A stretch of 8,474 bases of DNA, taken from contig JASHUF010000146.1 in assembly GCA_030040175.1 (NCBI GenBank), positions 1 through 8,474 of the forward strand, in the 5' to 3' direction. Shown piece by piece: positions 1 through 6,758 of this stretch. Both the position numbers and the translations under genes were made by a program. Numbering within the stretch: position 1 is the first letter of the stretch; each line of letters opens with the position of its first letter. This DNA is from Acidobacteriaceae bacterium. GTDB taxonomy: Bacteria; Acidobacteriota; Terriglobia; Terriglobales; Acidobacteriaceae. The notes under the pieces were generated by a model that did no database searches, had not been told where the DNA came from, and saw nothing but the letters and a program-made list of their open reading frames with translations.

Positions 1-242
1 GCAGCCGTAACCGCTACTTCCGCCGGTCCGGTCACCTCGAAGCTCGCAAACGCGTAGTTCGCGGCCGCGTGCGCCACGTCCACCGGACGGCCGTTCACGG
101 TAAGCGTGAACGCAGAAGAGCGCATCTGGGCTGGAACCGGCGCCGCGCTTACGCGCGTGGCCGCGCGGCCAGAGGAACTGAAAAGAAGAGAGAGAACTGC
201 CGCGAGAACTACGGCCGGGCGGGCGCAAAATCCAGGCAACAA
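1..242 (-). CDS. N-terminus of a secreted protein, probably a glycoside hydrolase (partial)
   Basis: This frame is open from the window edge to a TTG at 242-240, giving 80 codons of N-terminus; the rest lies outside the window. The first residues read as a Sec signal peptide: a short basic start (MLPGFCARP), a hydrophobic core AVVLAAVLSLLF, then small residues around positions 22-35. The mature part holds a beta-rich stretch, FTLTVNGRPVDV followed by ANYAFASFEVTGPAEVAVTA. That stretch resembles the N-terminal beta domain I associate with secreted polysaccharide hydrolases and pectinase-like proteins; this is recall, not a search. The start rests on a GGAG six bases upstream. No ATG or GTG occurs upstream before an in-frame stop, and the only other choice is a TTG at 260-258. 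The gene is divergent from the GH115 gene, which supports a role in polysaccharide breakdown. The enzyme class and substrate cannot be decided from this fragment. Confidence 0.6.
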   Translation of the reverse strand, partial: MLPGFCARPAVVLAAVLSLLFSSSGRAATRVSAAPVPAQMRSSAFTLTVNGRPVDVAHAAANYAFASFEVTGPAEVAVTA

Positions 243-248
243 GGGAAG

Positions 249-252
249 CTCC
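249..252 (-). promoter_or_regulatory. Shine-Dalgarno GGAG supporting a TTG start
   Basis: On the minus strand GGAG is followed by six bases and then TTG. It is the only good ribosome site upstream of this signal-peptide frame, so it decides the start at 242. Confidence 0.5.
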
Positions 253-340
253 GCGGACAAAATAGGAACAGTTCAATGTAGCACCCGCCGCGCGGTGAAC
301 CTTGAGGGAGAACAGGATGCAGAGAACGTACTCTTGGGCG

Positions 341-367
341 TTCCATTCCTGGCCGCTTATGTATAAT
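341..367 (+). promoter_or_regulatory. Candidate sigma-70 promoter for the GH115 gene
   Basis: A perfect -10 hexamer TATAAT lies at 362-367 in an otherwise GC-rich gap. The best -35 match is poor: TTCCAT at 341-346 with a 15-base spacer. Transcription would start near 374, leaving a leader of about 118 nt before the GH115 ATG. The surrounding TATGTATAAT is partly symmetrical and might also serve the divergent gene, but no minus-strand -35 is visible. Confidence 0.4.
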
Positions 368-480
368 TCGTGTCGCGAACAAACTTCCTATTTTCCTCGA
401 TGAATCGCTTAGCGGCTCTTTCGATGCGCAGCATTGCTCGCCCGTGCTCCCCGGTACGAAAGCCGCTCTCGCGAATGCAC

Positions 481-486
481 AAGGAG
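481..486 (+). promoter_or_regulatory. Shine-Dalgarno AAGGAG of the GH115 gene
   Basis: AAGGAG lies five bases before the ATG at 492. The frame stays open upstream to an earlier ATG at 444, but this site and the signal peptide that begins at 492 select the internal ATG as the true start. Confidence 0.8.
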
Positions 487-491
487 AAAAA

Positions 492-2729
492 ATGCCGCGT
501 CCCGCCGTCTGCTTCGCAAAAGATCGCAAGTTCGCCGTTCCAGCGCTCCTTTTCTTCGGTGCCCTCGTCTGCGCCGCGCCGTGCGCTCACGCACAGGCCG
601 CACCCAAAACCGCGAGCGCGCCGGCCACGATCACCGCCACGGTCACGCTGGTGGAAAGCCCGCGGGAGTCCGGCCCCGTGCAGCGCGCCACCAAGGACTT
701 CGAGAACGACTTCCGCAAGGTCTTCGGCCAGGCGCCGAGGCTGGTGAGCGATTTGAAGGACGCCGGACCCACCGCCATTCTCATCGCCCAGCGCGAAAAC
801 ATGCCCTCCGGCGTCGCCTGCGCCACCACCTCCGAGCGCGAGGCCTTCGCCTTTTCCGTCACCAGCACAGGGAGCACCAAGCACCTCGTCTGCCTCACCG
901 GCGCGGACATGCGCGGCACCATCTACGCCATCTACCAGTTTTCCGAGTCCGTGCTCGGCGTCGATCCCATGGTTCTGTGGACCGATAAGCAGCCCGCGCG
1001 GCGCGCCTCCATCCCGCTGCCCGCGGATTTCACCCACATTTTTCCCAGCCCGGTCTTCAAGTATCGCGGCTTCTTTCCCAACGACGAAGACCTGCTCACC
1101 GGCTGGGTGATTCCGCCCAAGGGCGAGCAGTGCGGCATCGCGCTCAGCGTGTGGGATCAGGTGTTCGAGACCATCCTGCGCCTCAAGGGCAACATCGTGG
1201 TGCCCGGCACGTGGACCTTCCCCGACGACGCGCCCGTGCACGCGGCCACAGAGCGCGGCCTGATCGTGAATCAGCATCACGCCATTCCGTTGGGCGTGAA
1301 CGTGGCCCGCTGGCCGGCCGATGTGCCGTATAACTACTCCACCCATCCTGAGATTCTGCGCCGCGCCTGGAGCAATGCCGTGGCCGAGTACAAACCGGAC
1401 GAGGAGATCCTCTGGTCCGTGGGCCTGCGCGGCCTTTCCGACTCGAGCTACGCCACGCTCGACCCCAGCGTGCGCGACAACGATCCCCTGCTCGGCCAGC
1501 GTATCAGTGACGCCATCGCCGACCAGATGAAGATCGTGCGCGCTAAGTATCCTGGCGCGCACTTCGTTACCGATCTGTGGCAGGAGGGCGCGCGCCTCAT
1601 GCGCGAGGGCTACCTGAAGATTCCGCCCGAGGTCACGCTGGTCTGGGCCGATACCGGCTACGGCGATATGCAGGATGACGGCAAAGTGGCCGCCGGGCAG
1701 GGCATGTACTTTCACATCGCCATGATGAACGGCAACGCCAACCAGCTCTCGGAGATGGTGCCGGTGGAGCGCATTAACGAAGAGCTCGGCCGCTACATCA
1801 AGGCCGGCGCCACCGCGTACATCCTCATCAACACCAGCGACCTTCGTCCCGTGGCCATGACCGCGCGCGCGGTGATGGAGGATGCGTGGGGCGGCGTGCC
1901 CGCGGAGAAAGACGCGGATATGGCCTACTACCGCAGGTGGGCAACGGAAGAATTCGGCGCAAAATCGGCCGATGCGCTGGCCTCGATCTACCGCGACTAC
2001 TTTGCCGCGCCTTCGCTGCGCCGTCCGTTCGCTGGCTTTCCCGGCATCACTTCAGCCGGCAATGCGCCCCCGCCGCCCGCCATCAACTTCACGCGCTGGG
2101 ACGGCGACCAGCACTACCACTCCGAGGCGCGCCGGCTTATCCTCGACGACCTGAGCCAGCACCAGGTCGTCGCCGTTCCCAGCCAGAGCCCTAAGTGGAC
2201 GCAGCCCCGCGTGCTGCCCAGCGGCACCGTGGAGATGCGCGAGAGCGCGCTCGATAGCGACATCCAGGACGGTGAAGAGGCTGCGCCGCGCTGGGATGCG
2301 GTGTGGAACAAGGCCCTGGCCGCGGAAACCCTCGTCGATCCCGCGCGCCGGCCGTATTACCAGGCCCAGGTATTGACTATGATCACCATCAACCGTGAGA
2401 GCAACGCCATGCTGCTCGATCTCGCCCGCGCCATGAAGGACGCCGACGCCGGCGACAAAGCGAAGGCCGAACCGGAAGCCGCCGCATCGCTGGCCGCGCT
2501 CGACGAGATTCAGAAATCAATGGCGCTGGCCGAGTACGGCAAATGGAAAAACTGGTATCGGGGCGACTGGCTCACCGGCGTCTACCGCACCCGCGAGCTG
2601 GTTGCGGACTATCTCGCTCACCTCAAGGACCCCATGGCCAAGCTCCCCGCGCCGGCCTCCTGGAGCGGATGGGAGGCCTACTTCCACATCATGGCCTACG
2701 AAGACGATCGCTCCGTCGACGTGCACTGA
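492..2729 (+). CDS. Secreted GH115-family alpha-glucuronidase-like glycoside hydrolase
   Basis: The 745-residue protein starts with a signal peptide: basic MPRPAVCFAKDRK, hydrophobic FAVPALLFFGALVCA, and a likely cleavage after AHA near residue 34. Residues 45-180 form an alpha/beta N-terminal domain. From residue 190 the protein carries the GH115 barrel signature: YRGFFPNDED (191-200), ETILRLKGNIVVPGTW (226-241), YNYSTHP (280-286), EEILWSVGLRGLSD (304-317), DLWQEGARLM (361-370), VTLVWADTGYGD (381-392) and AYILINTSDLRPVAM (442-456). GH115 enzymes remove (4-O-methyl)glucuronic acid from xylan; activity here is inferred. Known members are often over 800 residues with a C-terminal beta-sandwich. 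Here the barrel is followed by a mostly helical end (600-745), so that domain seems absent. Several motifs deviate, for example RGLSD where RGIHD is usual, so the substrate may differ. It may be controlled from the divergent gap. Confidence 0.85.
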   Translation: MPRPAVCFAKDRKFAVPALLFFGALVCAAPCAHAQAAPKTASAPATITATVTLVESPRESGPVQRATKDFENDFRKVFGQAPRLVSDLKDAGPTAILIAQRENMPSGVACATTSEREAFAFSVTSTGSTKHLVCLTGADMRGTIYAIYQFSESVLGVDPMVLWTDKQPARRASIPLPADFTHIFPSPVFKYRGFFPNDEDLLTGWVIPPKGEQCGIALSVWDQVFETILRLKGNIVVPGTWTFPDDAPVHAATERGLIVNQHHAIPLGVNVARWPADVPYNYSTHPEILRRAWSNAVAEYKPDEEILWSVGLRGLSDSSYATLDPSVRDNDPLLGQRISDAIADQMKIVRAKYPGAHFVTDLWQEGARLMREGYLKIPPEVTLVWADTGYGDMQDDGKVAAGQGMYFHIAMMNGNANQLSEMVPVERINEELGRYIKAGATAYILINTSDLRPVAMTARAVMEDAWGGVPAEKDADMAYYRRWATEEFGAKSADALASIYRDYFAAPSLRRPFAGFPGITSAGNAPPPPAINFTRWDGDQHYHSEARRLILDDLSQHQVVAVPSQSPKWTQPRVLPSGTVEMRESALDSDIQDGEEAAPRWDAVWNKALAAETLVDPARRPYYQAQVLTMITINRESNAMLLDLARAMKDADAGDKAKAEPEAAASLAALDEIQKSMALAEYGKWKNWYRGDWLTGVYRTRELVADYLAHLKDPMAKLPAPASWSGWEAYFHIMAYEDDRSVDVH

Positions 2730-2802
2730 TCGGTTCACGAGCGCGGAAACGCGAGTAAGTGAAATGTTGCTGGCGCTGATTTTGAAGGCATTCGAACGCA
2801 CG

Positions 2803-2822
2803 ATTTTGCGATTGCGCAAAAT
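2803..2822. repeat. Perfect inverted repeat, candidate operator
   Basis: ATTTTGCG and CGCAAAAT form a perfect 8-bp inverted repeat around ATTG. There is no T-tract on the downstream side, so an intrinsic terminator is unlikely. It overlaps the -35 hexamer of the candidate promoter at 2806-2833, which fits a repressor site. It lies 73 bases past the GH115 stop. No binding family is assigned. Confidence 0.4.
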
Positions 2823-2833
2823 GGGCGCATACT
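2806..2833 (+). promoter_or_regulatory. Candidate promoter for the AAA+ ATPase-VWA genes
   Basis: TTGCGA (2806-2811), a 16-base spacer and CATACT (2828-2833) each match four of six sigma-70 consensus positions. Transcription would start near 2840 and run through the hairpin at 2887-2910. It is the best candidate I see in this gap, but only a moderate match. Confidence 0.3.
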
Positions 2834-2886
2834 GCCCCCATGGCCTCTCTTCCATACGCGGCCTGAGCTACACGATTTCCCCGGTT

Positions 2887-2917
2887 CCTGCGTCTTCCCC
2901 TCGACGCAGGTTCTTTT
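2887..2917 (+). terminator. Intrinsic terminator or attenuator hairpin
   Basis: CCTGCGTC (2887-2894) and GACGCAGG (2903-2910) form a perfect 8-bp GC-rich stem with an 8-base loop, followed at once by TTCTTTT. This is a standard Rho-independent terminator shape. It lies 157 bases after the GH115 stop and 28 bases before the next start codon. It could end GH115 transcription, attenuate the downstream gene, or both. Confidence 0.7.
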
Positions 2918-2932
2918 GAACCGCAGCCCCTT

Positions 2933-2938
2933 GAGGAG
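2933..2938 (+). promoter_or_regulatory. Shine-Dalgarno GAGGAG of the AAA+ ATPase gene
   Basis: GAGGAG lies seven bases before the ATG at 2946. The frame extends upstream to a TTG at 2916, but that codon sits in the T-tract of the terminator hairpin and has no ribosome site, so 2946 is the start. Confidence 0.8.
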
Positions 2939-2945
2939 TCAACCG

Positions 2946-4481
2946 ATGCCTGCAGCTCAACCGCTTCCCTTCACGCTGGGAGAACTGCGCGCCAGCACCG
3001 CTTTTTCTGAAGCGCGCATCAAAATCCGCTCAGTGAAGGACGAGATGCGCGCGAATCTCATGGCGCGCCTGAAGGCCCGCGAGACCGTCTTTCCTGGCAT
3101 CGTGGGCTATGAGGATACGGTCATTCCACAAATTGTGAACGCCGTCCTCTCGCGCCAGAATTTCATCCTGCTGGGGCTGCGCGGGCAGGCCAAGAGCCGC
3201 ATCCTGCGCGCGCTCACCGCCCTGCTCGATGAAAGCCTGCCTTACGTCGCCGGCTGCGAAATGCGCGACAATCCTTACGCGCCGCTGTGCAAGCGGTGCC
3301 GCGATTTGGTCGCCGCCCAAGGCGATTCGACTCCCATCGCCTGGCTCACACGCGACCAGCGCTACGTGGAAAAACTGGCCACGCCCGACGTTACCGTGGC
3401 CGATCTCGTCGGCGACCTCGATCCCATCAAGGCCGCGCGCGCCGGCGAGGATCTCTCGAGCGAGCTCACCATGCACTATGGCCTGCTGCCCCGCGCCAAT
3501 CGCGGCCTCTTCGCCATCAACGAGCTGCCCGACCTTGCCGGCAAAATCCAGGTGGCGCTCTTCAACATCATGCAGGAGGGCGACGTACAGATCAAAGGCT
3601 ACCCCGTGCGCCTTATGCTCGATGTTGCGCTTGTCTTCAGCGCCAACCCTGAGGACTACACCGCGCGCGGCAAAATCATCACGCCGCTTAAAGATCGCAT
3701 CGGCTCGGAGATTCGCACCCATTACCCGGAGACGCTCGAGGAAGGAATCGCCATCACCGCGCAGGAAGCGTGGTCGGCGCGCAACGCGGCCCCGCTTGAA
3801 ATTCCGCAGTACGTGCGCGAAGTGGTGGAGCAGATCGCCTTCTCTGCGCGCGAAGACAAGAAGGTGGACAAGCGCAGCGGTGTGAGCCAGCGCCTGCCCA
3901 TTTCCACCCTCGAGCTCGTAGTCTCGAACGCCGAGCGGCGCGCGCTCTTGAACGGCGACACCCTGGTTCTGCCCCGCATCAGCGACATCTACGCCGCCAT
4001 GCCCGGCATCAGCGGCAAGCTTGAGCTCGAATATGAGGGCGAGATGCGCGGCGCAGACACGGTGGTGCAGGACCTTATCCGCACGGCGGTGGGCAAAATC
4101 TACGACCGTTACTTTGCTGACGCCAACACGGAGCAGATCGAGCAGTGGTTCAATCTGGGCGGCACGGTCAAGCTCGAAGAGAACCAATCCTCCGCCGGCG
4201 CACTCAAGGAGCTCAAGCAGATCCAGGGCCTGCTGGAAAAACTCTCGCCGCTCGGAGTAAAAGCCTCTGACGCCGCACCCAAAGTTGTGGCGGCAGCCGA
4301 GTTTCTGCTTGAGGGGATGGTCGCCCATCGCAAGCTGAGCCGCAATGCGGAGCACGGATTTGCCGCGCAGGAGAACCGCCGGCGTCCGGATCACGAGGAG
4401 CGCACGCAGGAGCGCCAGGAGCTCGAGAACGAATACGAAGACTGGCAGCGGTCGCGCCGTTCGCGCCGCGGCCTGAATTGA
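2946..4481 (+). CDS. MoxR/Mg-chelatase-like AAA+ ATPase
   Basis: This is a 511-residue soluble AAA+ ATPase of the MoxR/magnesium-chelatase subunit I group. Visible motifs in order: Walker A-like GLRGQAKS (77-84); a cysteine cluster C104...C115xxC118; Walker B-like GLFAINELPDL (187-197); sensor 1 in FSANPED (N234); an arginine-finger-type PLKDRIGSEIRTHYP (247-261, R251); and sensor-2-like SGVSQR (311-316). Two positions are not canonical: Ala82 before the Walker A Lys, and Asn192 in place of the Walker B Asp. As I recall, both recur in this subfamily, so they need not mean inactivity. The C-terminal 40 residues are highly charged and probably extended. The next gene encodes a VWA protein, the usual partner; such pairs act as ATP-driven chaperones that insert metals or remodel proteins. 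The target here is unknown. Confidence 0.85.
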   Translation: MPAAQPLPFTLGELRASTAFSEARIKIRSVKDEMRANLMARLKARETVFPGIVGYEDTVIPQIVNAVLSRQNFILLGLRGQAKSRILRALTALLDESLPYVAGCEMRDNPYAPLCKRCRDLVAAQGDSTPIAWLTRDQRYVEKLATPDVTVADLVGDLDPIKAARAGEDLSSELTMHYGLLPRANRGLFAINELPDLAGKIQVALFNIMQEGDVQIKGYPVRLMLDVALVFSANPEDYTARGKIITPLKDRIGSEIRTHYPETLEEGIAITAQEAWSARNAAPLEIPQYVREVVEQIAFSAREDKKVDKRSGVSQRLPISTLELVVSNAERRALLNGDTLVLPRISDIYAAMPGISGKLELEYEGEMRGADTVVQDLIRTAVGKIYDRYFADANTEQIEQWFNLGGTVKLEENQSSAGALKELKQIQGLLEKLSPLGVKASDAAPKVVAAAEFLLEGMVAHRKLSRNAEHGFAAQENRRRPDHEERTQERQELENEYEDWQRSRRSRRGLN

Positions 4482-4488
4482 GCGAGGC

Positions 4489-4530
4489 AGGGAACGAGGG
4501 ACGAAGGGACTAAGGGGCTGGGGATTCGAA
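4489..4530 (+). repeat. Octamer tandem array, copy A (AGGGACTR-like)
   Basis: Four 8-base units run from 4489 to 4520: AGGGAACG, AGGGACGA, AGGGACTA and AGGGGCTG. They are followed by the edge sequence GGGATTCGAA (4521-4530). The same unit occurs in both arrays between cysK and cysE, and the minus-strand copy there ends in GGGACTCGAA. It starts eight bases after the ATPase stop codon. Confidence 0.75.
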
Positions 4531-4571
4531 GGCGCGTGCTTAGTGGCGAGGAGCTGCGTGCGACACGAGAC

Positions 4572-4606
4572 GAGCTAGAAGCTAAGAGCTGAAAGCTGAG
4601 AGCTGG
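4572..4606 (+). repeat. Heptamer tandem array (RAGCTRR x5)
   Basis: Five consecutive 7-base units fit the pattern RAGCTRR: GAGCTAG, AAGCTAA, GAGCTGA, AAGCTGA and GAGCTGG. Every unit carries the palindrome AGCT. The array ends seven bases before the VWA start codon and so forms most of that gene's near leader. Confidence 0.8.
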
Positions 4607-4613
4607 TTTTTCT

Positions 4614-5861
4614 ATGAAGCGCGTCCGCTATACCAAGTTCACCGGCGATCTGGCCTCGGAGATCGATCTTGAGGACCTGCTCAAGGCGCTCTCCGATTTT
4701 CTGCTCGACTCCGGCTACTACGATCCTTTCACCCGCTTCCGCGATCTCGATCACACTCTCGACGATTTGCGTGAGGCCTTGCGCCGCGTGCTCGAACACG
4801 GCGATTTTCTCGATGAATCCATGCGCCGCAAAATCGAACAGATGGCTGCGGAAAACAATCTCGATGAATTCATCGACAAGCTCATGGAGCGCATGCAGCA
4901 GGAGAACTACATCTCTTCGCCCATGCAGCCCGAGCGGACGCGTATGTCCGACGTGAGCGGCCAGGTGGGCCAGCCGCACGAGCCCTCGCGCTTCAGCGCC
5001 CGCTTCGAGGTCACCGACAAGAGCCTCGATTTTCTCGGCTACAAGACCCTGCGCGACCTGCTCGGCTCGCTGGGCAAGTCGAACTTCGGCCGCCACGATA
5101 CGCGCCACTGGGCCACGGGCATCGAGTCAAGCGGCGCCTCGCAGCATTACGAGTTCGGCGACACGCTCAATCTCGACGCGCCCGCCACGCTCAAGTCGGC
5201 CATCTCGCGCGAGGGGCTAGGCCTGCCCCTCAACCTCGAGTACGAAGACCTGCACGTGCACCAGTGCGAGTACCAGAGCTCCTGCGCCACCGTGGTGCTG
5301 CTCGACTGCTCCCACTCCATGATCCTCTACGGCGAAGACCGCTTCACGCCGGCCAAGCGCGTGGCCATGGCGCTCTCGCACCTCATCCGCACGCAGTACC
5401 CCGGCGACTCGCTCTCGCTCGTGCTCTTCCACGATTCCGCCGAAGAGATGCCCATCTCGCATCTGGCCCGCGTCAAGGTCGGTCCCTGGCACACCAACAC
5501 GCGCGAAGGCCTGCGCCTGGCCCAGCGCGTCCTCGCCCGCCAAAGCAAGGACATGAAGCAGATCGTCATGATCACCGACGGCAAGCCTTCGGCGCTCACG
5601 CTGCCCGACGGCCGCATCTACAAAAACCCTTATGGCCTCGATCCGCTGGTGGTGAGCGAAACGCTTGAGGAGGTCTCGCGCTGCAAGCGCGCCAACGTGA
5701 TGATCAACACCTTTATGCTGGCTTCGGACTTCGGCCTGGTGCAGTTTGTGCACACGGTTTCGCGCATGTGCCGCGGCAAGGCGTACTTCACCACCCCGGA
5801 CACGCTGGGCCAATATCTGCTGATGGATTACATGCAGGGCAAGTCGAGGACGATTCATTAA
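4614..5861 (+). CDS. VWA-domain protein, partner of the upstream AAA+ ATPase
   Basis: The 415-residue protein has no signal peptide or membrane span, so it is probably cytoplasmic. Residues 1-100 are acidic and helical (for example [24 protein letters not shown]). A linker to about 215 is followed by a VWA domain. The metal-ion-dependent adhesion site is complete: DCSHS (D231, S233, S235), T294/T296 in HTNT, and D322 in MITDGKP. VWA proteins next to MoxR-type ATPases act as adaptors that bind the client and the ATPase ring, as in the CoxD/CoxE, RavA/ViaA and BchI/BchD pairs. Co-transcription is likely from the shared strand and lack of a terminator. The 132-nt gap is unusual, being filled by two tandem arrays. 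The Shine-Dalgarno site is weak (GAGAG, 11 bases upstream, within the heptamer array). The client is unknown. Confidence 0.85.
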   Translation: MKRVRYTKFTGDLASEIDLEDLLKALSDFLLDSGYYDPFTRFRDLDHTLDDLREALRRVLEHGDFLDESMRRKIEQMAAENNLDEFIDKLMERMQQENYISSPMQPERTRMSDVSGQVGQPHEPSRFSARFEVTDKSLDFLGYKTLRDLLGSLGKSNFGRHDTRHWATGIESSGASQHYEFGDTLNLDAPATLKSAISREGLGLPLNLEYEDLHVHQCEYQSSCATVVLLDCSHSMILYGEDRFTPAKRVAMALSHLIRTQYPGDSLSLVLFHDSAEEMPISHLARVKVGPWHTNTREGLRLAQRVLARQSKDMKQIVMITDGKPSALTLPDGRIYKNPYGLDPLVVSETLEEVSRCKRANVMINTFMLASDFGLVQFVHTVSRMCRGKAYFTTPDTLGQYLLMDYMQGKSRTIH

Positions 5862-5907
5862 CGCTGCCTCGATAGCGCAGCCTCAGATTCCCTCACCCCC
5901 AGGCCCG

Positions 5908-6642
5908 TCAGATGCCTTCACCCATCGACACGTAGACCTTCAATCGCTCCAGCTCCACGCGATAAGCCGTCCGCTCCGCCTCTTCGTCGGCAAAGGGCTG
6001 CGCGCAGGGCTCCCCGGCGCCCAGGCGGCTCTCGACCGCGTCAACACGCGCCGATAATGCAATGAGCGCGTCGGAGAGCGGGTCCTTCACGTCGTGCGGA
6101 TCGGTGATGAGAACCCGCTGCCCATTGCGATAGATGATGTGCGCGGGCACGCCGACAACGGTGGAGTTGGGGGGCACGTCGGCCAGCACCACGGAGCCCG
6201 CACCCACGCGCGAGTTCTCGCCCACCGTGATGTCGCCCAGCACGTTGGCGTTGTTGCCGATGAAGACACCGTCGCAGACCGTGGGGTGCCGTTTGCCGTG
6301 GCCCTTGCCCGTCCCGCCCAGGGTGACGCCCTGGTACAGGGTTACGTCGCTGCCCACAATGGCGGTCTCGCCGATCACCACGCCGGCGGCATGATCGATG
6401 AACAACCGCGGCCCCAGCAGCGCTGCGGGATGAATGTCCACGCCGGTGAGGAAGCGGCCAAACTGCGAGAGCATGCGCGCGATCAGCCGCAATCGATGGC
6501 GCCACAGCCAGTGCGCGATGCGGTAGAGCCACACCGCCCACAGCCCCGGGTAGCAGAGCAGCGCCTCCAGGCGCGAGCGCGCGGCCGGATCGCGCTCCAT
6601 CACGGAGCCAATGTCTTCGCGAATTCTTGAAAACAGGGACAT
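5908..6642 (-). CDS. cysE: Serine O-acetyltransferase
   Basis: The enzyme transfers acetyl from acetyl-CoA to L-serine to make O-acetylserine, the first step of cysteine synthesis in the cytoplasm. The 244-residue sequence has the helical N-terminal domain ([16 protein letters not shown], 8-23) and then left-handed beta-helix hexapeptides. Catalytic Asp69 in DIHP and His84 in FIDHAAG keep the 15-residue spacing of the E. coli Asp143/His158 pair. GGTGK (109-113), KRHP (117-120) and GAGSVVL (147-153) are also present. Residues 185-244 form a longer than usual C-terminus with a likely helix. The N-terminus lines up with known CysE proteins, which supports the ATG at 6642. That ATG lies inside an octamer repeat, and the pyrimidine-rich sequence before it has no Shine-Dalgarno site. 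The gene is 116 bases after cysK and probably co-transcribed. It converges with the VWA gene with 46 bases between and no clear terminator. Confidence 0.95.
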   Translation of the reverse strand: MSLFSRIREDIGSVMERDPAARSRLEALLCYPGLWAVWLYRIAHWLWRHRLRLIARMLSQFGRFLTGVDIHPAALLGPRLFIDHAAGVVIGETAIVGSDVTLYQGVTLGGTGKGHGKRHPTVCDGVFIGNNANVLGDITVGENSRVGAGSVVLADVPPNSTVVGVPAHIIYRNGQRVLITDPHDVKDPLSDALIALSARVDAVESRLGAGEPCAQPFADEEAERTAYRVELERLKVYVSMGEGI

Positions 6643-6682
6643 AGGGACGTAGGGACTGAGAGACTAAGGGACTGAGGGACGA
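6635..6682 (+). repeat. Octamer tandem array, copy B, overlapping the cysE start
   Basis: Six consecutive 8-base units run from 6635 to 6682: AGGGACAT, AGGGACGT, AGGGACTG, AGAGACTA, AGGGACTG and AGGGACGA. On the minus strand the first unit supplies the cysE ATG and the next five bases (ATGTCCCT), so the repeat encodes the first residues Met-Ser-Leu. Confidence 0.85.
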
Positions 6683-6753
6683 GAAATGGGAGGCGCGGAA
6701 CACACACCTGTCGCGCACGGTTCGAGTCCCTTAGTCCCCAACCCTCAGTCCCT
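6651..6753 (-). other. Long inverted-repeat hairpin in the cysK-cysE mRNA
   Basis: The two opposed octamer arrays pair with each other. GACTAAGGGACT (6736-6725 on the minus strand) pairs over 12 bp with 6673-6662, and AGGGACTGAG (6753-6744) pairs over 10 bp with 6660-6651. About 51 bases form the loop. In an alternative fold AAACAGGGAC (6757-6748) pairs perfectly with 6640-6631, which is the start of the cysE coding sequence. There is no T-tract, so a terminator is unlikely; an RNA stability or translation element is possible. Confidence 0.6.
6724..6753 (-). repeat. Octamer tandem array, copy C (opposite orientation)
   Basis: Read on the minus strand the units are AGGGACTG, AGGGTTGG, GGACTA (two bases lost) and AGGGACTC, followed by GAA. 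This is the same repeat family as arrays A and B but inverted with respect to both. It begins five bases beyond the cysK stop codon. Confidence 0.7.
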
Positions 6754-6758
6754 GTTTC

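Noticed and set aside
357..1715. Long minus-strand open frame (452 codons) opposite the GH115 gene
   Set aside because: It mirrors the GC-rich codon pattern of a well-identified gene, has low-complexity Gly/Ala/Arg/His composition and no recognisable domain.
3030..4394. Long minus-strand open frame (454 codons) opposite the ATPase gene
   Set aside because: It lies opposite clear AAA+ motifs, and its own translation is compositionally biased with no family resemblance.
4489..4606. CRISPR array
   Set aside because: The units are 7-8 bases in direct tandem with no spacers, and there are no cas genes.
5217..5858. Minus-strand open frame opposite the VWA domain
   Set aside because: It is the antisense shadow of the MIDAS-containing region and has no ribosome site or domain.
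5862..5907. Possible terminator between the convergent VWA and cysE genes (GCTGC/GCAGC)
   Set aside because: The stem is only 5 bp with a 9-base loop and has no T-tract on either strand.
6716..6731. tRNA T-arm-like sequence GGTTCGAGTCC
   Set aside because: The flanking bases do not form a 5-bp T stem, and no acceptor, D or anticodon arms are visible. It is the edge of the octamer array.
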